Assembly: GCA_023391005.1 (NCBI GenBank) | Contig: JAEWBS010000071.1 | Coordinates: 1 to 14,986, forward strand | Length of the DNA: 14,986 nt | From: Bacillota bacterium | GTDB taxonomy: Bacteria > Bacillota > Clostridia > Oscillospirales > Ruminococcaceae | Direction: 5' to 3' | Part shown: one piece after another, positions 6,671 through 13,498 of the stretch | Layout: the number at the start of each line of letters is the position of its first letter | How positions within the stretch are numbered: the first letter of the stretch is position 1 | Notes under the pieces: generated by a model | What the model was told of the DNA's origin: nothing | The model's database searches: none | The model's input: the letters and a program-made list of their open reading frames with translations, nothing else | Program-made: the position numbers and the translations under genes

Positions 6671-8587
6671 TCAGCTTGCCTTTTTGGGCAAGCGCAGGCG
6701 CTGGCCGACATAGATATGATCCTGATCTTTGATGATATCCTGATTTGCCGCCAGAATTTCGTCCCACATCTCCACATCGCCGAGCTGTTCCTTGGCGATG
6801 TTCCAGATGTTGTCGTCGTAATCTACAATGTAGTAGATGTACCCGTCCTGATCCGGCTCGGTGGCTGCTGCTGCCGGTGTATCGACTGCGTCAGACACCG
6901 GGGCGTCAGGCTGCGATGATTCAGCGCTCGGCACGTTTGGCTCGGCGATATTGGCCTGCGCTTCTTCGGTTGGCTGCGCCGGTGCAGGTTCAGCTGGCAA
7001 CGGCTTGTCCGCTGCTACGCCCGGCACGGCGGCGGAAGCCGCCTGACCGGACTGCGTTATTCTGGCGCCAGCCTCGGGAAAGGGCTCGCCGCTCGCCGAC
7101 AGGCGGTTGATATGCCGCATCAGCGCTTCATCCAGCGCCGAAAATTCGCCCAGCGTCTTAGATTTGCCGATCATCGGGAAATCGTCGCCGCCCGCCGCCA
7201 TAAAATCATTGGTGGCGACAACGTATTCCGCAGCAATATCAAGCGGCTTACCGTCAATCATCACGTTCTTGACCCGTCCGCCCGCAGGCGCGGCCCGATC
7301 AACGGTAAAGGTCAGGCCCGAGATCTGCAAAAACGCGCCGTTTTCTTCGGGCAACGCTTTGACCGCGTTCTCTAAAGCCGCGCGAAGGTTTGAGCCGTTG
7401 ATCTTTTTAGTCACGATGTAATTGCCGAAGGGCAGCACATCCAGAATATGGCCCTTGGTGATATCGCCCGCGGCAATTGAGGTTCGAATGGCCCCGCCGT
7501 TAAGCAGCGCAAGCTGTGCGCCCGATTCGGCACGCATGGCGTCGGTAATGAGATTGCCCAGATTAGTCTCACCGGTGCGAACCGCTGTCCGCTCGCCGTT
7601 GAGCGTCACCGGCGTGTGGCCCAACACCTGTGAAAGAAGCTGCTGCCGACTGAGATTGATCTCCTCAAGCTTCGCGTCGATGGCGGGGTCAGACAGCCCT
7701 TGCAGGCGGGGGTCGCCCGCTTTGATGACCTCGGCCGTTGCCGAACGGGTGGCGTGATCAAGCGTAACGGCACCGACCGCCTTCATATATTCGCCCGCCG
7801 AAACAATCAGCGTGTTCCCCACTCTTTTGCCCTGCTCAAGCAGCGTGTGGCTGTGGCCGTCGACGATTAGGTCGATGCCCGCCACCGCTTTTGCCACCCC
7901 CTCAGAGGTATAGGTGCTGCTACTGTTGAGGCCCAGATGGCAAAGCGCGATGATATAATCGACCTCGGCAGCCTTAAGCACGCTGACCGCCTCGGCAGCC
8001 GCCGCATAGGGGTCGTAGAATTCGAGCGTTTCAACATTGACCGGATTGGTCTTGTACGCCGTTTCAGGCGTCGAAAGCCCAAACACACCGATCTTGATGT
8101 TCTCGCGCTGAATTACAGCATAACCGTCAAGCAGTTTTTTGTCGGTCCCTTTTTTAATGATATTAGCCGAAAGCATCGGCATCGGCGTCTGAAAGGACAG
8201 CTCAACCAAGTGGTCACTGCCGTAATTAAAATCATGGTTACCGGGGGCCATCGCATCATAGCCCACCATCGTCATTAAATTCAGGATGCTCTTGCCCTGA
8301 TCCAGTGTTGCAAAGGCGGTGCCGTGTAGCGTGTCGCCCGCATCAAGCAGCACAACATTCATGCCCTGCGCCTTATAGCGGTCTTTTAACGCCTTTAGGG
8401 CGCTGATGCCCACGCTTTGCTCGGTTCCGACAATTCTGCCATGCGTATCATTGGTATGCAGAATAACGGTCTTGCCCTCCTTAGAAATGGCGGGCACCGC
8501 CCCCTGCACGGTTTTGGCGCCGCATGCGGCACAAAACAAAATGAGCGCAGCCGCCAGCAGCAGCGCCGTTCTCTTTTTATAAATCAT
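6671..8587 (-). CDS. Surface 5'-nucleotidase/metallophosphatase lipoprotein with C-terminal LysM domain
   Basis: This 638-residue exported enzyme should hydrolyse nucleotides or cyclic nucleotides outside the membrane, as in the UshA/YfkN family. An N-terminal hydrophobic signal ends at FCAAC with Cys22 as the probable lipid-attachment site, although Cys at -3 is an unusual lipobox. The metallophosphatase domain carries HTNDTHGR (D47, H49), DAGDTLHGT (D85), PGNHD (N117, H118), CHLG (H217) and DGHSHT (H245, H247). The 5'-nucleotidase C-terminal domain follows (about 325-490) with TNLGNLITDAMR and NGGAIRTSIAAGDIT. An Ala/Pro/Glu-rich linker (about 512-580) leads to one LysM domain (about 584-633). 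It would therefore be tethered to the membrane by lipid and to peptidoglycan by LysM. The ATG at 8587 follows GTGAGGG. Confidence 0.93.
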   Translation of the reverse strand: MIYKKRTALLLAAALILFCAACGAKTVQGAVPAISKEGKTVILHTNDTHGRIVGTEQSVGISALKALKDRYKAQGMNVVLLDAGDTLHGTAFATLDQGKSILNLMTMVGYDAMAPGNHDFNYGSDHLVELSFQTPMPMLSANIIKKGTDKKLLDGYAVIQRENIKIGVFGLSTPETAYKTNPVNVETLEFYDPYAAAAEAVSVLKAAEVDYIIALCHLGLNSSSTYTSEGVAKAVAGIDLIVDGHSHTLLEQGKRVGNTLIVSAGEYMKAVGAVTLDHATRSATAEVIKAGDPRLQGLSDPAIDAKLEEINLSRQQLLSQVLGHTPVTLNGERTAVRTGETNLGNLITDAMRAESGAQLALLNGGAIRTSIAAGDITKGHILDVLPFGNYIVTKKINGSNLRAALENAVKALPEENGAFLQISGLTFTVDRAAPAGGRVKNVMIDGKPLDIAAEYVVATNDFMAAGGDDFPMIGKSKTLGEFSALDEALMRHINRLSASGEPFPEAGARITQSGQAASAAVPGVAADKPLPAEPAPAQPTEEAQANIAEPNVPSAESSQPDAPVSDAVDTPAAAATEPDQDGYIYYIVDYDDNIWNIAKEQLGDVEMWDEILAANQDIIKDQDHIYVGQRLRLPKKAS

Positions 8588-8641
8588 ATCAAGCCCTCAC
8601 CAGCTTTCTTCCATCTCTCAACCCGAAGCCTTTTCATCCTC

Positions 8642-8670
8642 ATTGTAGCCTAAGTTGGGATAAAAATCAA
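8642..8670 (-). promoter_or_regulatory. Promoter of the nucleotidase gene
   Basis: On the minus strand TTGATT (8665-8670), a 17-bp spacer and TACAAT (8642-8647) lie about 55 bp upstream of the start codon. Confidence 0.7.
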
Positions 8671-8689
8671 TAAACGCGGCCTAATTGCT

Positions 8690-8803
8690 GTCAATCAAGT
8701 CCGATACCCTACAGAGTGGGAAATTGCTGTAGCAGTGGGACGAATCTGTTTTAACTACGGCCCTAAAAATAGATGGTGTAAGCCCCACGCTCCTTGACTT
8801 TTT
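8690..8803 (+). ncRNA. Possible structured RNA, stem-closed and followed by a T run
   Basis: There is no gene here. Several pairings are consistent with one closed structure: TCAAG (8695-8699) with CTTGA (8793-8797), GAG (8714-8716) with CTC (8790-8792), and TGGG (8717-8720) with CCCA (8784-8787). CTACAG (8709-8714) can alternatively pair with CTGTAG (8727-8732). A T5 run (8799-8803) follows the closing strand, which is terminator-like. I do not recognise a known family, and no clear promoter precedes it. It could be chance pairing. Confidence 0.25.
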
Positions 8804-8897
8804 ATCCACGATAAACGCCCCTTACGGGCTGCCTATTTGTGCGCTTTCTCAGCGTGTTTAATCCCGCATCGGCGCTTAAAAATGACAAGCGCGGAAC

Positions 8898-9056
8898 TTG
8901 GCTATAACATTTGTGCCGCCGAACACAAATCAGCCCACCGCATAAGCTGATTATAAAGCCAATACGCATGCCGCCGGAAGATAGGCAGTCACACAGCATA
9001 CCCATGATCCGCCGCAGCAATCGTGCTGCCCGGCAGGTGGGCAACCGGACGCATGC
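8898..9056 (+). promoter_or_regulatory. Candidate structured leader RNA (riboswitch-like) upstream of ytaF
   Basis: Two nested structures precede ytaF. In the first, TTGGCTATAA (8898-8907) can pair with TTATAAAGCCAA (8951-8962). It encloses hairpins ATTTGTG/CACAAAT (8909-8915, 8924-8930) and CAGC/GCTG (8931-8934, 8946-8949), which forms a three-way junction. In the second, GCATGC plus CCGG (8966-8971, 8974-8977) pairs with CCGG plus GCATGC (9045-9048, 9051-9056), enclosing the hairpin GCAGC/GCTGC (9014-9018, 9025-9029). The ytaF ribosome site begins about 11 nt later. The position and architecture are those of a cis-regulatory RNA. It matches no class I can name. Confidence 0.4.
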
Positions 9057-9081
9057 ATTATTGATGTGGGAGGACACGGCG

Positions 9082-9678
9082 ATGTTTTGGGTAACTATTG
9101 TGCTGTTTGCCGCGGCAGCCTGCGCGGACAGCTTCGTGATCGGGTTTAATTACGGGGTAAAGGGCGTCCGCATCAGCGCTATTGCCAACAGCTTTCTATC
9201 GCTGATCTGCTTTGTTGGAACCTTTCTATCCATGTTACTGGGGAGATTTGCAGGGTATTATTTGGATCCTGCCGCGACCGACGCGCTTGGCGGGCTGATA
9301 TTCATTCTTCTGGGCCTTTGGATGCTCAAGGGTTCTCTAAGCGCACCGAAATTGCAGCGGCGCGCACGCGTGTACAGCGAAAACCCTGAGCTGGTCGACA
9401 AGGATCAATCCCGCGTGATTGAGCTTCGGGAATCACTGCTCATCGGGTTAATTTTGTGCCTGAATAATATCGGGCTCGGCATCGGCGCCGGAATGGCGCA
9501 TATCTCCATGATCATGGCGTCGCTGGTCAGCGCTCTGTTCAGCTTTATATTTATCTGGTCGGGTTGCGCTATAGGTAAGCGCATCACCAGCCGGTGGTGC
9601 TCAAGATTTCTTGAAGTGGTCGCCGCAATGCTGATCGTGGTGCTCGGGACCAAGGAACTGGCAGCCTTTTTTATTTAA
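9082..9678 (+). CDS. ytaF: Sporulation membrane protein YtaF (MntP/DUF204-like)
   Basis: This 198-residue integral membrane protein has about six hydrophobic helices. It belongs to the MntP/YtaF group of the LysE-type exporter superfamily. Each half opens with a related segment: ACADSFVIGFNYGVKGVRI (residues 14-32), and LCLNNIGLGIGAGM in the second half. These carry the polar residues that line the cation path in MntP-type exporters. A charged cytoplasmic loop separates the halves. YtaF is annotated as a sporulation protein in Bacilli and Clostridia, but its biochemical role is unknown; metal export is inference from MntP. I chose the ATG at 9082 because GGGAGG precedes it by 8 nt; an upstream extension to 8911 reads through the candidate structured leader and is not family-like. 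An imperfect hairpin (9661-9686) overlaps the stop codon but has no T run. Confidence 0.87.
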   Translation: MFWVTIVLFAAAACADSFVIGFNYGVKGVRISAIANSFLSLICFVGTFLSMLLGRFAGYYLDPAATDALGGLIFILLGLWMLKGSLSAPKLQRRARVYSENPELVDKDQSRVIELRESLLIGLILCLNNIGLGIGAGMAHISMIMASLVSALFSFIFIWSGCAIGKRITSRWCSRFLEVVAAMLIVVLGTKELAAFFI

Positions 9679-9688
9679 AAAGCTGCTT

Positions 9689-10063
9689 GGGCATTGTTCT
9701 AAATCGGGCATTACCAGCAATACATAAAACCGGTAAAGCGGTTTTGCGGCTGGCAAAGCAGACAACCCCAATCATTGCCCCTAGGACGCATAGAATGCCT
9801 GTAGCAAACAGGTCGCCACGCTTAGGTTGTTTGAACCTCAGCCTTGGTTAAAGGCAACGTGAATTGACGGCGGATTTTGGTCATTCAAAAAAGAAGCCGG
9901 TGGGCCACCGCTCCCCGACAGCCAGATATAGGTACAGCAAAAATAGGGCGTCGGAACGCTGACTCTTTGAAAATTAGTATTTATACACATCTCCAACAAA
10001 AGAGCGGATGGATTGGCGCGACATTTTTTATGCGTTAGGAAGACGACGTAGGCGAGCTAACGC
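9689..10063 (+). ncRNA. Candidate large structured noncoding RNA
   Basis: This stretch between ytaF and the former tuf terminator has no convincing gene but a dense series of short-loop hairpins. They are AAAACCG/CGGTTTT (9726-9745, loop GTAAAG), enclosed by CCAGC/GCTGG (9714-9718, 9749-9753) and GGGCA/TGCCC (9689-9693, 9776-9780); CCTGT/ACAGG (9798-9812, loop AGCAA); AGGTT/AACCT (9824-9838); GCCTT/AAGGC (9841-9855); CGGTG/CACCG (9898-9910); GCGT/ACGC (9948-9959, loop CGGA); and GCGTTAG/CTAACGC (10032-10063, purine-rich 18-nt loop). A dense run of short-loop stems suggests a folded RNA; strand is inferred from purine-rich loops. I do not recognise the family. The Rfam raiA and other large clostridial RNAs would be the first comparisons. 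Confidence 0.4.
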
Positions 10064-10156
10064 CCACCAAAGAGGAAGATGAATGACGAATTCCCGTTAA
10101 GATATTTTCCCTTTTATGGTAGATGTGTATTAGACCGTATTTTCATATTAAGCGCA

Positions 10157-10177
10157 AAAAGAACTCCCTGCATGCAG
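10157..10177 (-). terminator. Distal half of the tuf terminator, separated by the insertion
   Basis: The sequence is AAAAGAACTCC followed by the palindrome CTGCATGCAG on the plus strand. It is the exact inverted complement of 14353-14373 next to tuf. Joined at the shared 10-bp core, the two form a perfect 32-bp palindrome; on the minus strand its distal arm runs into TTCTTTTTG. I infer that this was the tuf terminator before insertion. The last 10 bases (10168-10177) are the left copy of the target duplication. Confidence 0.8.
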
Positions 10178-10195
10178 CAATGTCATTTAGTTAAG
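10178..10195 (+). repeat. Left terminal inverted repeat
   Basis: CAATGTCATTTAGTTAAG matches the inverse of 14335-14352 at 17 of 18 positions. Confidence 0.85.
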
Positions 10196-10205
10196 ACCAA
10201 ATTTG

Positions 10206-10259
10206 AAAAAAAAGAACCCTCGTCCGTTTTTCAAAGAAATGGACGGGGGTCTTTTTTTT
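10206..10259. terminator. Bidirectional terminator at the left end of the element
   Basis: A strong hairpin pairs GAACCCTCGTCC (10214-10225) with GGACGGGGGTC (10241-10251). It is flanked by A8 on the left and T8 on the right, so it can terminate on either strand. It would end the XRE gene on the minus strand and block entry from outside on the plus strand. Confidence 0.88.
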
Positions 10260-10295
10260 CGCTTATTTAGAGAATTGTTATGTAGCAACCTCTGG

Positions 10296-10649
10296 CTAAT
10301 CGGAATCTTTAGACAGCTTACGAACCCGCATAGATTGCTTGATTGCACTGGCTGATTGTAACATAACATAGGCTTCATCTGATGAAGTGTCAGAAAAAAC
10401 CCTTGCTATATCATCGGTCAAAAGTTCTTTAGATTGATACAAGCTGTCATATAGCAACTTGTCCGTTGGAACTCGAAAAGCATTTGCAATCTTTACCAAC
10501 ACATTCAAAGACATTTTTGTATTTCCTGTTTCGATGTGCGATATATGGTCAACAGAAAGTTCCGCTATTTCAGCCAATACTTCCTGTGTATAACCTTTTT
10601 CTTTTCGGAGTTCTTTTATTCTCTTTCCAATAATTTTATAATCAATCAT
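10296..10649 (-). CDS. XRE-family helix-turn-helix transcriptional regulator
   Basis: This 117-residue protein is a small DNA-binding regulator, probably a repressor. The N-terminal Cro/C1-type domain spans about residues 7-64 (IGKRIKELRKEKGYTQEVLAEIAELSVDHISHIETGNTKMSLNVLVKIANAF). The remaining 50 residues are a helical tail of unknown role. I chose the ATG at 10649 because GGGAGGTAA lies 10 nt upstream; an ATG at 10667 would overlap that site. It is a passenger of the IS4-like element, divergent from the membrane-anchored repeat protein. A palindrome in the shared intergenic region is the obvious candidate operator. It shares the AT-rich composition of the element. Confidence 0.92.
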   Translation of the reverse strand: MIDYKIIGKRIKELRKEKGYTQEVLAEIAELSVDHISHIETGNTKMSLNVLVKIANAFRVPTDKLLYDSLYQSKELLTDDIARVFSDTSSDEAYVMLQSASAIKQSMRVRKLSKDSD

Positions 10650-10669
10650 AGAAATATTACCTCCCATAC

Positions 10670-10712
10670 TTGTATTGTATGGTCATTTCTGTTATAATCT
10701 AATAGATTATAA
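10670..10712 (+). promoter_or_regulatory. Promoter with overlapping palindromic operator
   Basis: TTGTAT (10670-10675), a 17-bp spacer and TATAAT (10693-10698) form a good promoter for the membrane-anchored protein. A perfect palindrome with 9-bp arms, TTATAATCT (10692-10700) and AGATTATAA (10704-10712), covers the -10. It also supplies TATAAT on the opposite strand (10706-10711), so one bound dimer could control both directions. Three GTCGA copies follow at 10714, 10733 and 10742. Confidence 0.65.
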
Positions 10713-10767
10713 AGTCGATTTCGTATTATACGGTCGATTAGGTCGAATTTTTTTAAGGAGATATGCA

Positions 10768-11505
10768 ATGGAAAAGACACCAACAGATATAGAAAATTTG
10801 AAAAAACGCAGAAAACATATCCTAATTCCTGTTGTTGTGGGTATTCTCATAGTAGGAACACTTTTAGTTAGTAGCTATGTCATACGGCAAAATCAATTTC
10901 AAGCAATATTGCCTGTATCTGCAATGATGGGCAACGAAGATATTGACGGAGCAACGGCAGACAATAAAACAGCCGATTATGCAGTAGCAGACGAAATTGA
11001 AAACGGCTCTGAATTATCTGCTGAACCGTCAGCGAAGTTAGATAAGATGTACGAAGAGGCAATGGCAAATTCAGACTTAGAACCGTATGAAATAGAGCTG
11101 ATACGCTCAATGGTTGGAAAAGAGAACAAGACATTTGAACAGGCTCTACAAGCCGTCAGACCCGGCTCTAAAGTCATTCAAGGACAAACGGACACCCAAA
11201 CAGCAAACAACAATCAAAAGCCCCAACAGCCGACAACGCCAACGCAACCATCTGGCAATACTTCAAATTCAGCAACTGCAAACAATCCAGATAACAGGTC
11301 AGACGCTCAAAAGCAAGCCGACGACCCCGCCAACAACCCATTTGACGGTGGTGGAGGTAACAGCGGTAACATAGACCATGCACCAGAATTAGGACTTCCC
11401 AACAACCGCACCGACCAACAGAAACAAGCTGATGACCCAGCTAATGACCCATTTAATGGTGGTGGAGGTAACAGCGGCAACATAGACCACGCACCAGAAT
11501 TTTAA
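10768..11505 (+). CDS. Membrane-anchored protein with C-terminal tandem repeat, unknown function
   Basis: I do not recognise this 245-residue protein. A basic cluster (KKRRK, 12-16) precedes a single membrane helix (about 18-38), predicting a cytoplasmic N-terminus and an exterior C-terminus. An acidic region and a short helical stretch (about 95-125, with YEIELIRSMVGKENKTFEQAL) follow. A Gln/Thr/Asn/Pro-rich linker (about 128-175) comes next. The C-terminus is two copies of a 33-residue unit spaced 37 residues apart (176-208 and 213-245), each with QKQADDPAN, a GGGG-NSGNIDHAPE core, and a final L or F. The start at 10768 follows AAGGAG by 7 nt. It is a passenger of the IS4-like element and is probably repressed by the divergent XRE regulator. 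No enzymatic motif is visible; a surface or envelope-interaction role is a guess. Confidence 0.85.
   Translation: MEKTPTDIENLKKRRKHILIPVVVGILIVGTLLVSSYVIRQNQFQAILPVSAMMGNEDIDGATADNKTADYAVADEIENGSELSAEPSAKLDKMYEEAMANSDLEPYEIELIRSMVGKENKTFEQALQAVRPGSKVIQGQTDTQTANNNQKPQQPTTPTQPSGNTSNSATANNPDNRSDAQKQADDPANNPFDGGGGNSGNIDHAPELGLPNNRTDQQKQADDPANDPFNGGGGNSGNIDHAPEF
11293..11502 (+). repeat. In-frame 111-bp tandem repeat in the passenger gene
   Basis: Unit one (11293-11403) and the truncated unit two (11404-11502, 99 bp) encode 33-residue segments that differ at only a handful of positions. The best conserved part is GGTGGTGGAGGTAACAGCGG. It looks like a recent duplication with mainly conservative changes. 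Confidence 0.9.
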
Positions 11506-11522
11506 TCTACACGAAACAATCA

Positions 11523-11559
11523 AAGAGCCATATCAAGCTAAATGTTTGATATGGCTCTT
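11523..11559 (+). terminator. Hairpin after the membrane-anchored protein gene
   Basis: A perfect 14-bp stem (11523-11536 with 11546-11559) has a 9-nt loop and starts 17 bp after the stop. It has the position of a terminator but lacks a T run (GCTATG follows), so it may only stabilise the 3' end. Confidence 0.5.
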
Positions 11560-12138
11560 GCTATGTATATGGCATAATCTCAACAAGTCTATATAATGAG
11601 GTAAAAATGCCCCTCAAACCCGATAATGTGAAATAGCGGATATTTTCAACAAGTCATGGTCATGTTGCAAATATCAAAGCAGTATCAGATTTTCGCCAAC
11701 AACAAAAGAATAATAATGTTCTGATACTTTTTCGCTGTCCTTAACTAAACGCACTATTGAATAACTCAATTTTATATTTACAATATATAGGATATTCCCG
11801 TGATGGTTTACTATCTTCTAAAACTAATTTAGTTAAGTAAAATTGCCTTATTAACTAAAATGCTTGATGATATTAGGTAAAATCGGGGTATGTAAAGGTA
11901 GTTAATGTGGGGTTGGAGAAAATAAAATAACAGAAGAATAGGAAAATATAGAATTGAAAATTTTGTTAAATACTACGCATATTTAATGCTATAATCATAC
12001 AATGGCAAAACTTGTTGAGATTTTTTCATAACATTATCTGTTGCTATATTTGGTTTTATCTCATGCTTTTTTATACATTTCGCATACTTGTTGAGAAAAC
12101 GAAAGAACATCAATTATTTGTTGTGATTTATTCATCTG
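11560..12138. other. AT-rich gene-free spacer inside the element, with an internal end-like sequence
   Basis: No gene is visible. The spacer holds a sequence resembling an element end in the right-end orientation (11739-11759, inverse CAATAGTGCG followed by TTTAGTTAAGG). It also has a TTTAGTTAAG copy at 11828-11837 and TTAACTAAA at 11851-11859. ATCTCAACAAGT near 11577 has an inverse copy ACTTGTTGAGAT near 12009. The AT content is high throughout. Confidence 0.5.
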
Positions 12139-12139
12139 T

Positions 12140-12175
12140 AAAATAAGGGGTCACGGCATAAAAACCGTGACCCCT
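12140..12175 (-). terminator. Terminator of the transposase operon
   Basis: A perfect 11-bp stem (12146-12156 with 12165-12175) has an 8-nt loop. On the minus strand it is followed by TATTTTA. It lies 15 bp after the transposase stop. Confidence 0.8.
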
Positions 12176-12190
12176 GTATTTTTTATTCTC

Positions 12191-13498
12191 TTATGCTGAT
12201 ACCCGATAAGTAAATCCTGCAAAAGATTTTGCTTTTAAGTTCCGCTCGTCTTTTCGACCTAACCGAATTGGCTCGGTGTATCGTGCAATGTCCTGTATCA
12301 GTTTTGCGCTATCTGCATTTTGGTTTTTATAGAATTGCTTGCACAAATATATTGCCATTGTAAAATTGACTTTGTACTCGTAAATGTTTGTATCTTTTTG
12401 CTCTATCACAACGGCATTAGAAATGCGGTTGCAAAAGTTATACATGGTCAATGCGGAATAGATTTCCTGTTTTACAAACTCGTCTTTTTTTCCGTGGAGA
12501 TTGACAAGACCTATGCAATACTTCAATTCTCGGAATGAAGTTTCAATCCCCCATCTCATGTGGTACAGCTCTTTCATATCCTCTATGGTGAAACTTCGTG
12601 GCAAAGAGGTTGCCAGTGTTTCATATTCCCCTGTATCAAGCATAAACCGCACTACACGGAATTTCATGGGGTAGGGTGAGGGAAAATCCCATCTTGTTAT
12701 CCTTGTATTAGGACTATTCGTTTTCCCCTTTTTACTTCCTGTTTGCAAGAAAATTCTGTTTTCACGCTTGTCCTCATTCGTCTGTGAAGTCGTAATTGTA
12801 AAGGATACATCTGTATCAAGTTGCATCATTGGCAATTTTTTGATTTCACGCATTGCCGTTTTGTCCTGCTTAACCCGAATAAGGAAGTCTACACCGCCGT
12901 GGTTCAGCAGATGGGCAAACACATTGTAACTCTCATAGCCACGGTCTGCAACAATCAGATTTTTACCGTCAAAATCGTTTTTATAGAGCATTTCAATCAA
13001 CGCACCGATTTCATCTGCCTTTGGCTGTGGCTGTATGACACAATCAAAGTATGTCTTTGAGCATACATCATACAAGGGGTTAAGGTGCATTTGATTGTAG
13101 CCTTTCGGGTTGCCCTCATAGCTTACGAAACTTTCCGACTTGGGATTTCTCGCCATATTGATACAAGTACCGTCAACCGCTAAAACCCTGTACCCTTTGT
13201 AGGTAGCTGTATCAGTGCAATTATGGTTGAAATCCTGTAAAATCTGTCGGAATAGATTTGAGGATATTTTGGAGCGTTGTTGCACAAATGCAGACGGCGT
13301 TACAGAAATTCCACTATCGTATAACTCTTTCTTCAAACTGCCCCCATCCATTGACAGGAGCAGTTTAATAGTTGTTTCCAATGGGAGTTTACGCTTGCGT
13401 GTAAACTCCCCCATATCATTAACAAACTCGCCACGCTGTATTACAGTGCCTGCAATCGCCATATCAAGTGCCTGTGATATGACTTTTGGGTATATCAT
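12191..13498 (-). CDS. IS4-family DDE transposase
   Basis: This 435-residue transposase should cut and join the element ends using a DDE-type RNase H fold. The first catalytic Asp is in VLAVDGT (D109). The second is in LIVADRGY (D185). The C-terminal signature Y-(2)-R-(3)-E-(6)-K reads YHMRWGIETSFRELK, with Y312, R315, E319 and K326, which is diagnostic of the IS4 family. A beta-strand-rich insertion separates D185 from E319, as in other IS4 members. All catalytic residues are intact. I chose the ATG at 13498: its ATGA overlaps the stop of the upstream gene, and GGAGA lies 7-8 nt before it. This indicates translational coupling. An upstream extension of 12 codons lacks support. Confidence 0.94.
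   Translation of the reverse strand: MIYPKVISQALDMAIAGTVIQRGEFVNDMGEFTRKRKLPLETTIKLLLSMDGGSLKKELYDSGISVTPSAFVQQRSKISSNLFRQILQDFNHNCTDTATYKGYRVLAVDGTCINMARNPKSESFVSYEGNPKGYNQMHLNPLYDVCSKTYFDCVIQPQPKADEIGALIEMLYKNDFDGKNLIVADRGYESYNVFAHLLNHGGVDFLIRVKQDKTAMREIKKLPMMQLDTDVSFTITTSQTNEDKRENRIFLQTGSKKGKTNSPNTRITRWDFPSPYPMKFRVVRFMLDTGEYETLATSLPRSFTIEDMKELYHMRWGIETSFRELKYCIGLVNLHGKKDEFVKQEIYSALTMYNFCNRISNAVVIEQKDTNIYEYKVNFTMAIYLCKQFYKNQNADSAKLIQDIARYTEPIRLGRKDERNLKAKSFAGFTYRVSA

Noticed and set aside
8898..9056. yybP-ykoY manganese riboswitch ahead of ytaF
   Set aside because: The position and gene type would suit it, but I could not find that motif's conserved loop sequences.
8802..9077. 91-codon open frame on the minus strand upstream of ytaF
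   Set aside because: No ribosome site and low-likelihood composition. It lies across the candidate structured leader.
9661..9686. Terminator at the end of ytaF
   Set aside because: GCAGC and GCTGC with an A/T stem form a hairpin over the stop codon, but no T run follows on either strand.
10079..10270. 63-codon open frame on the plus strand running into the transposon's left end
   Set aside because: It crosses the insertion junction and the terminator. GAAGATG gives a weak ribosome site, but the product has no character. I could not exclude a host peptide truncated by the insertion, but nothing supports it.
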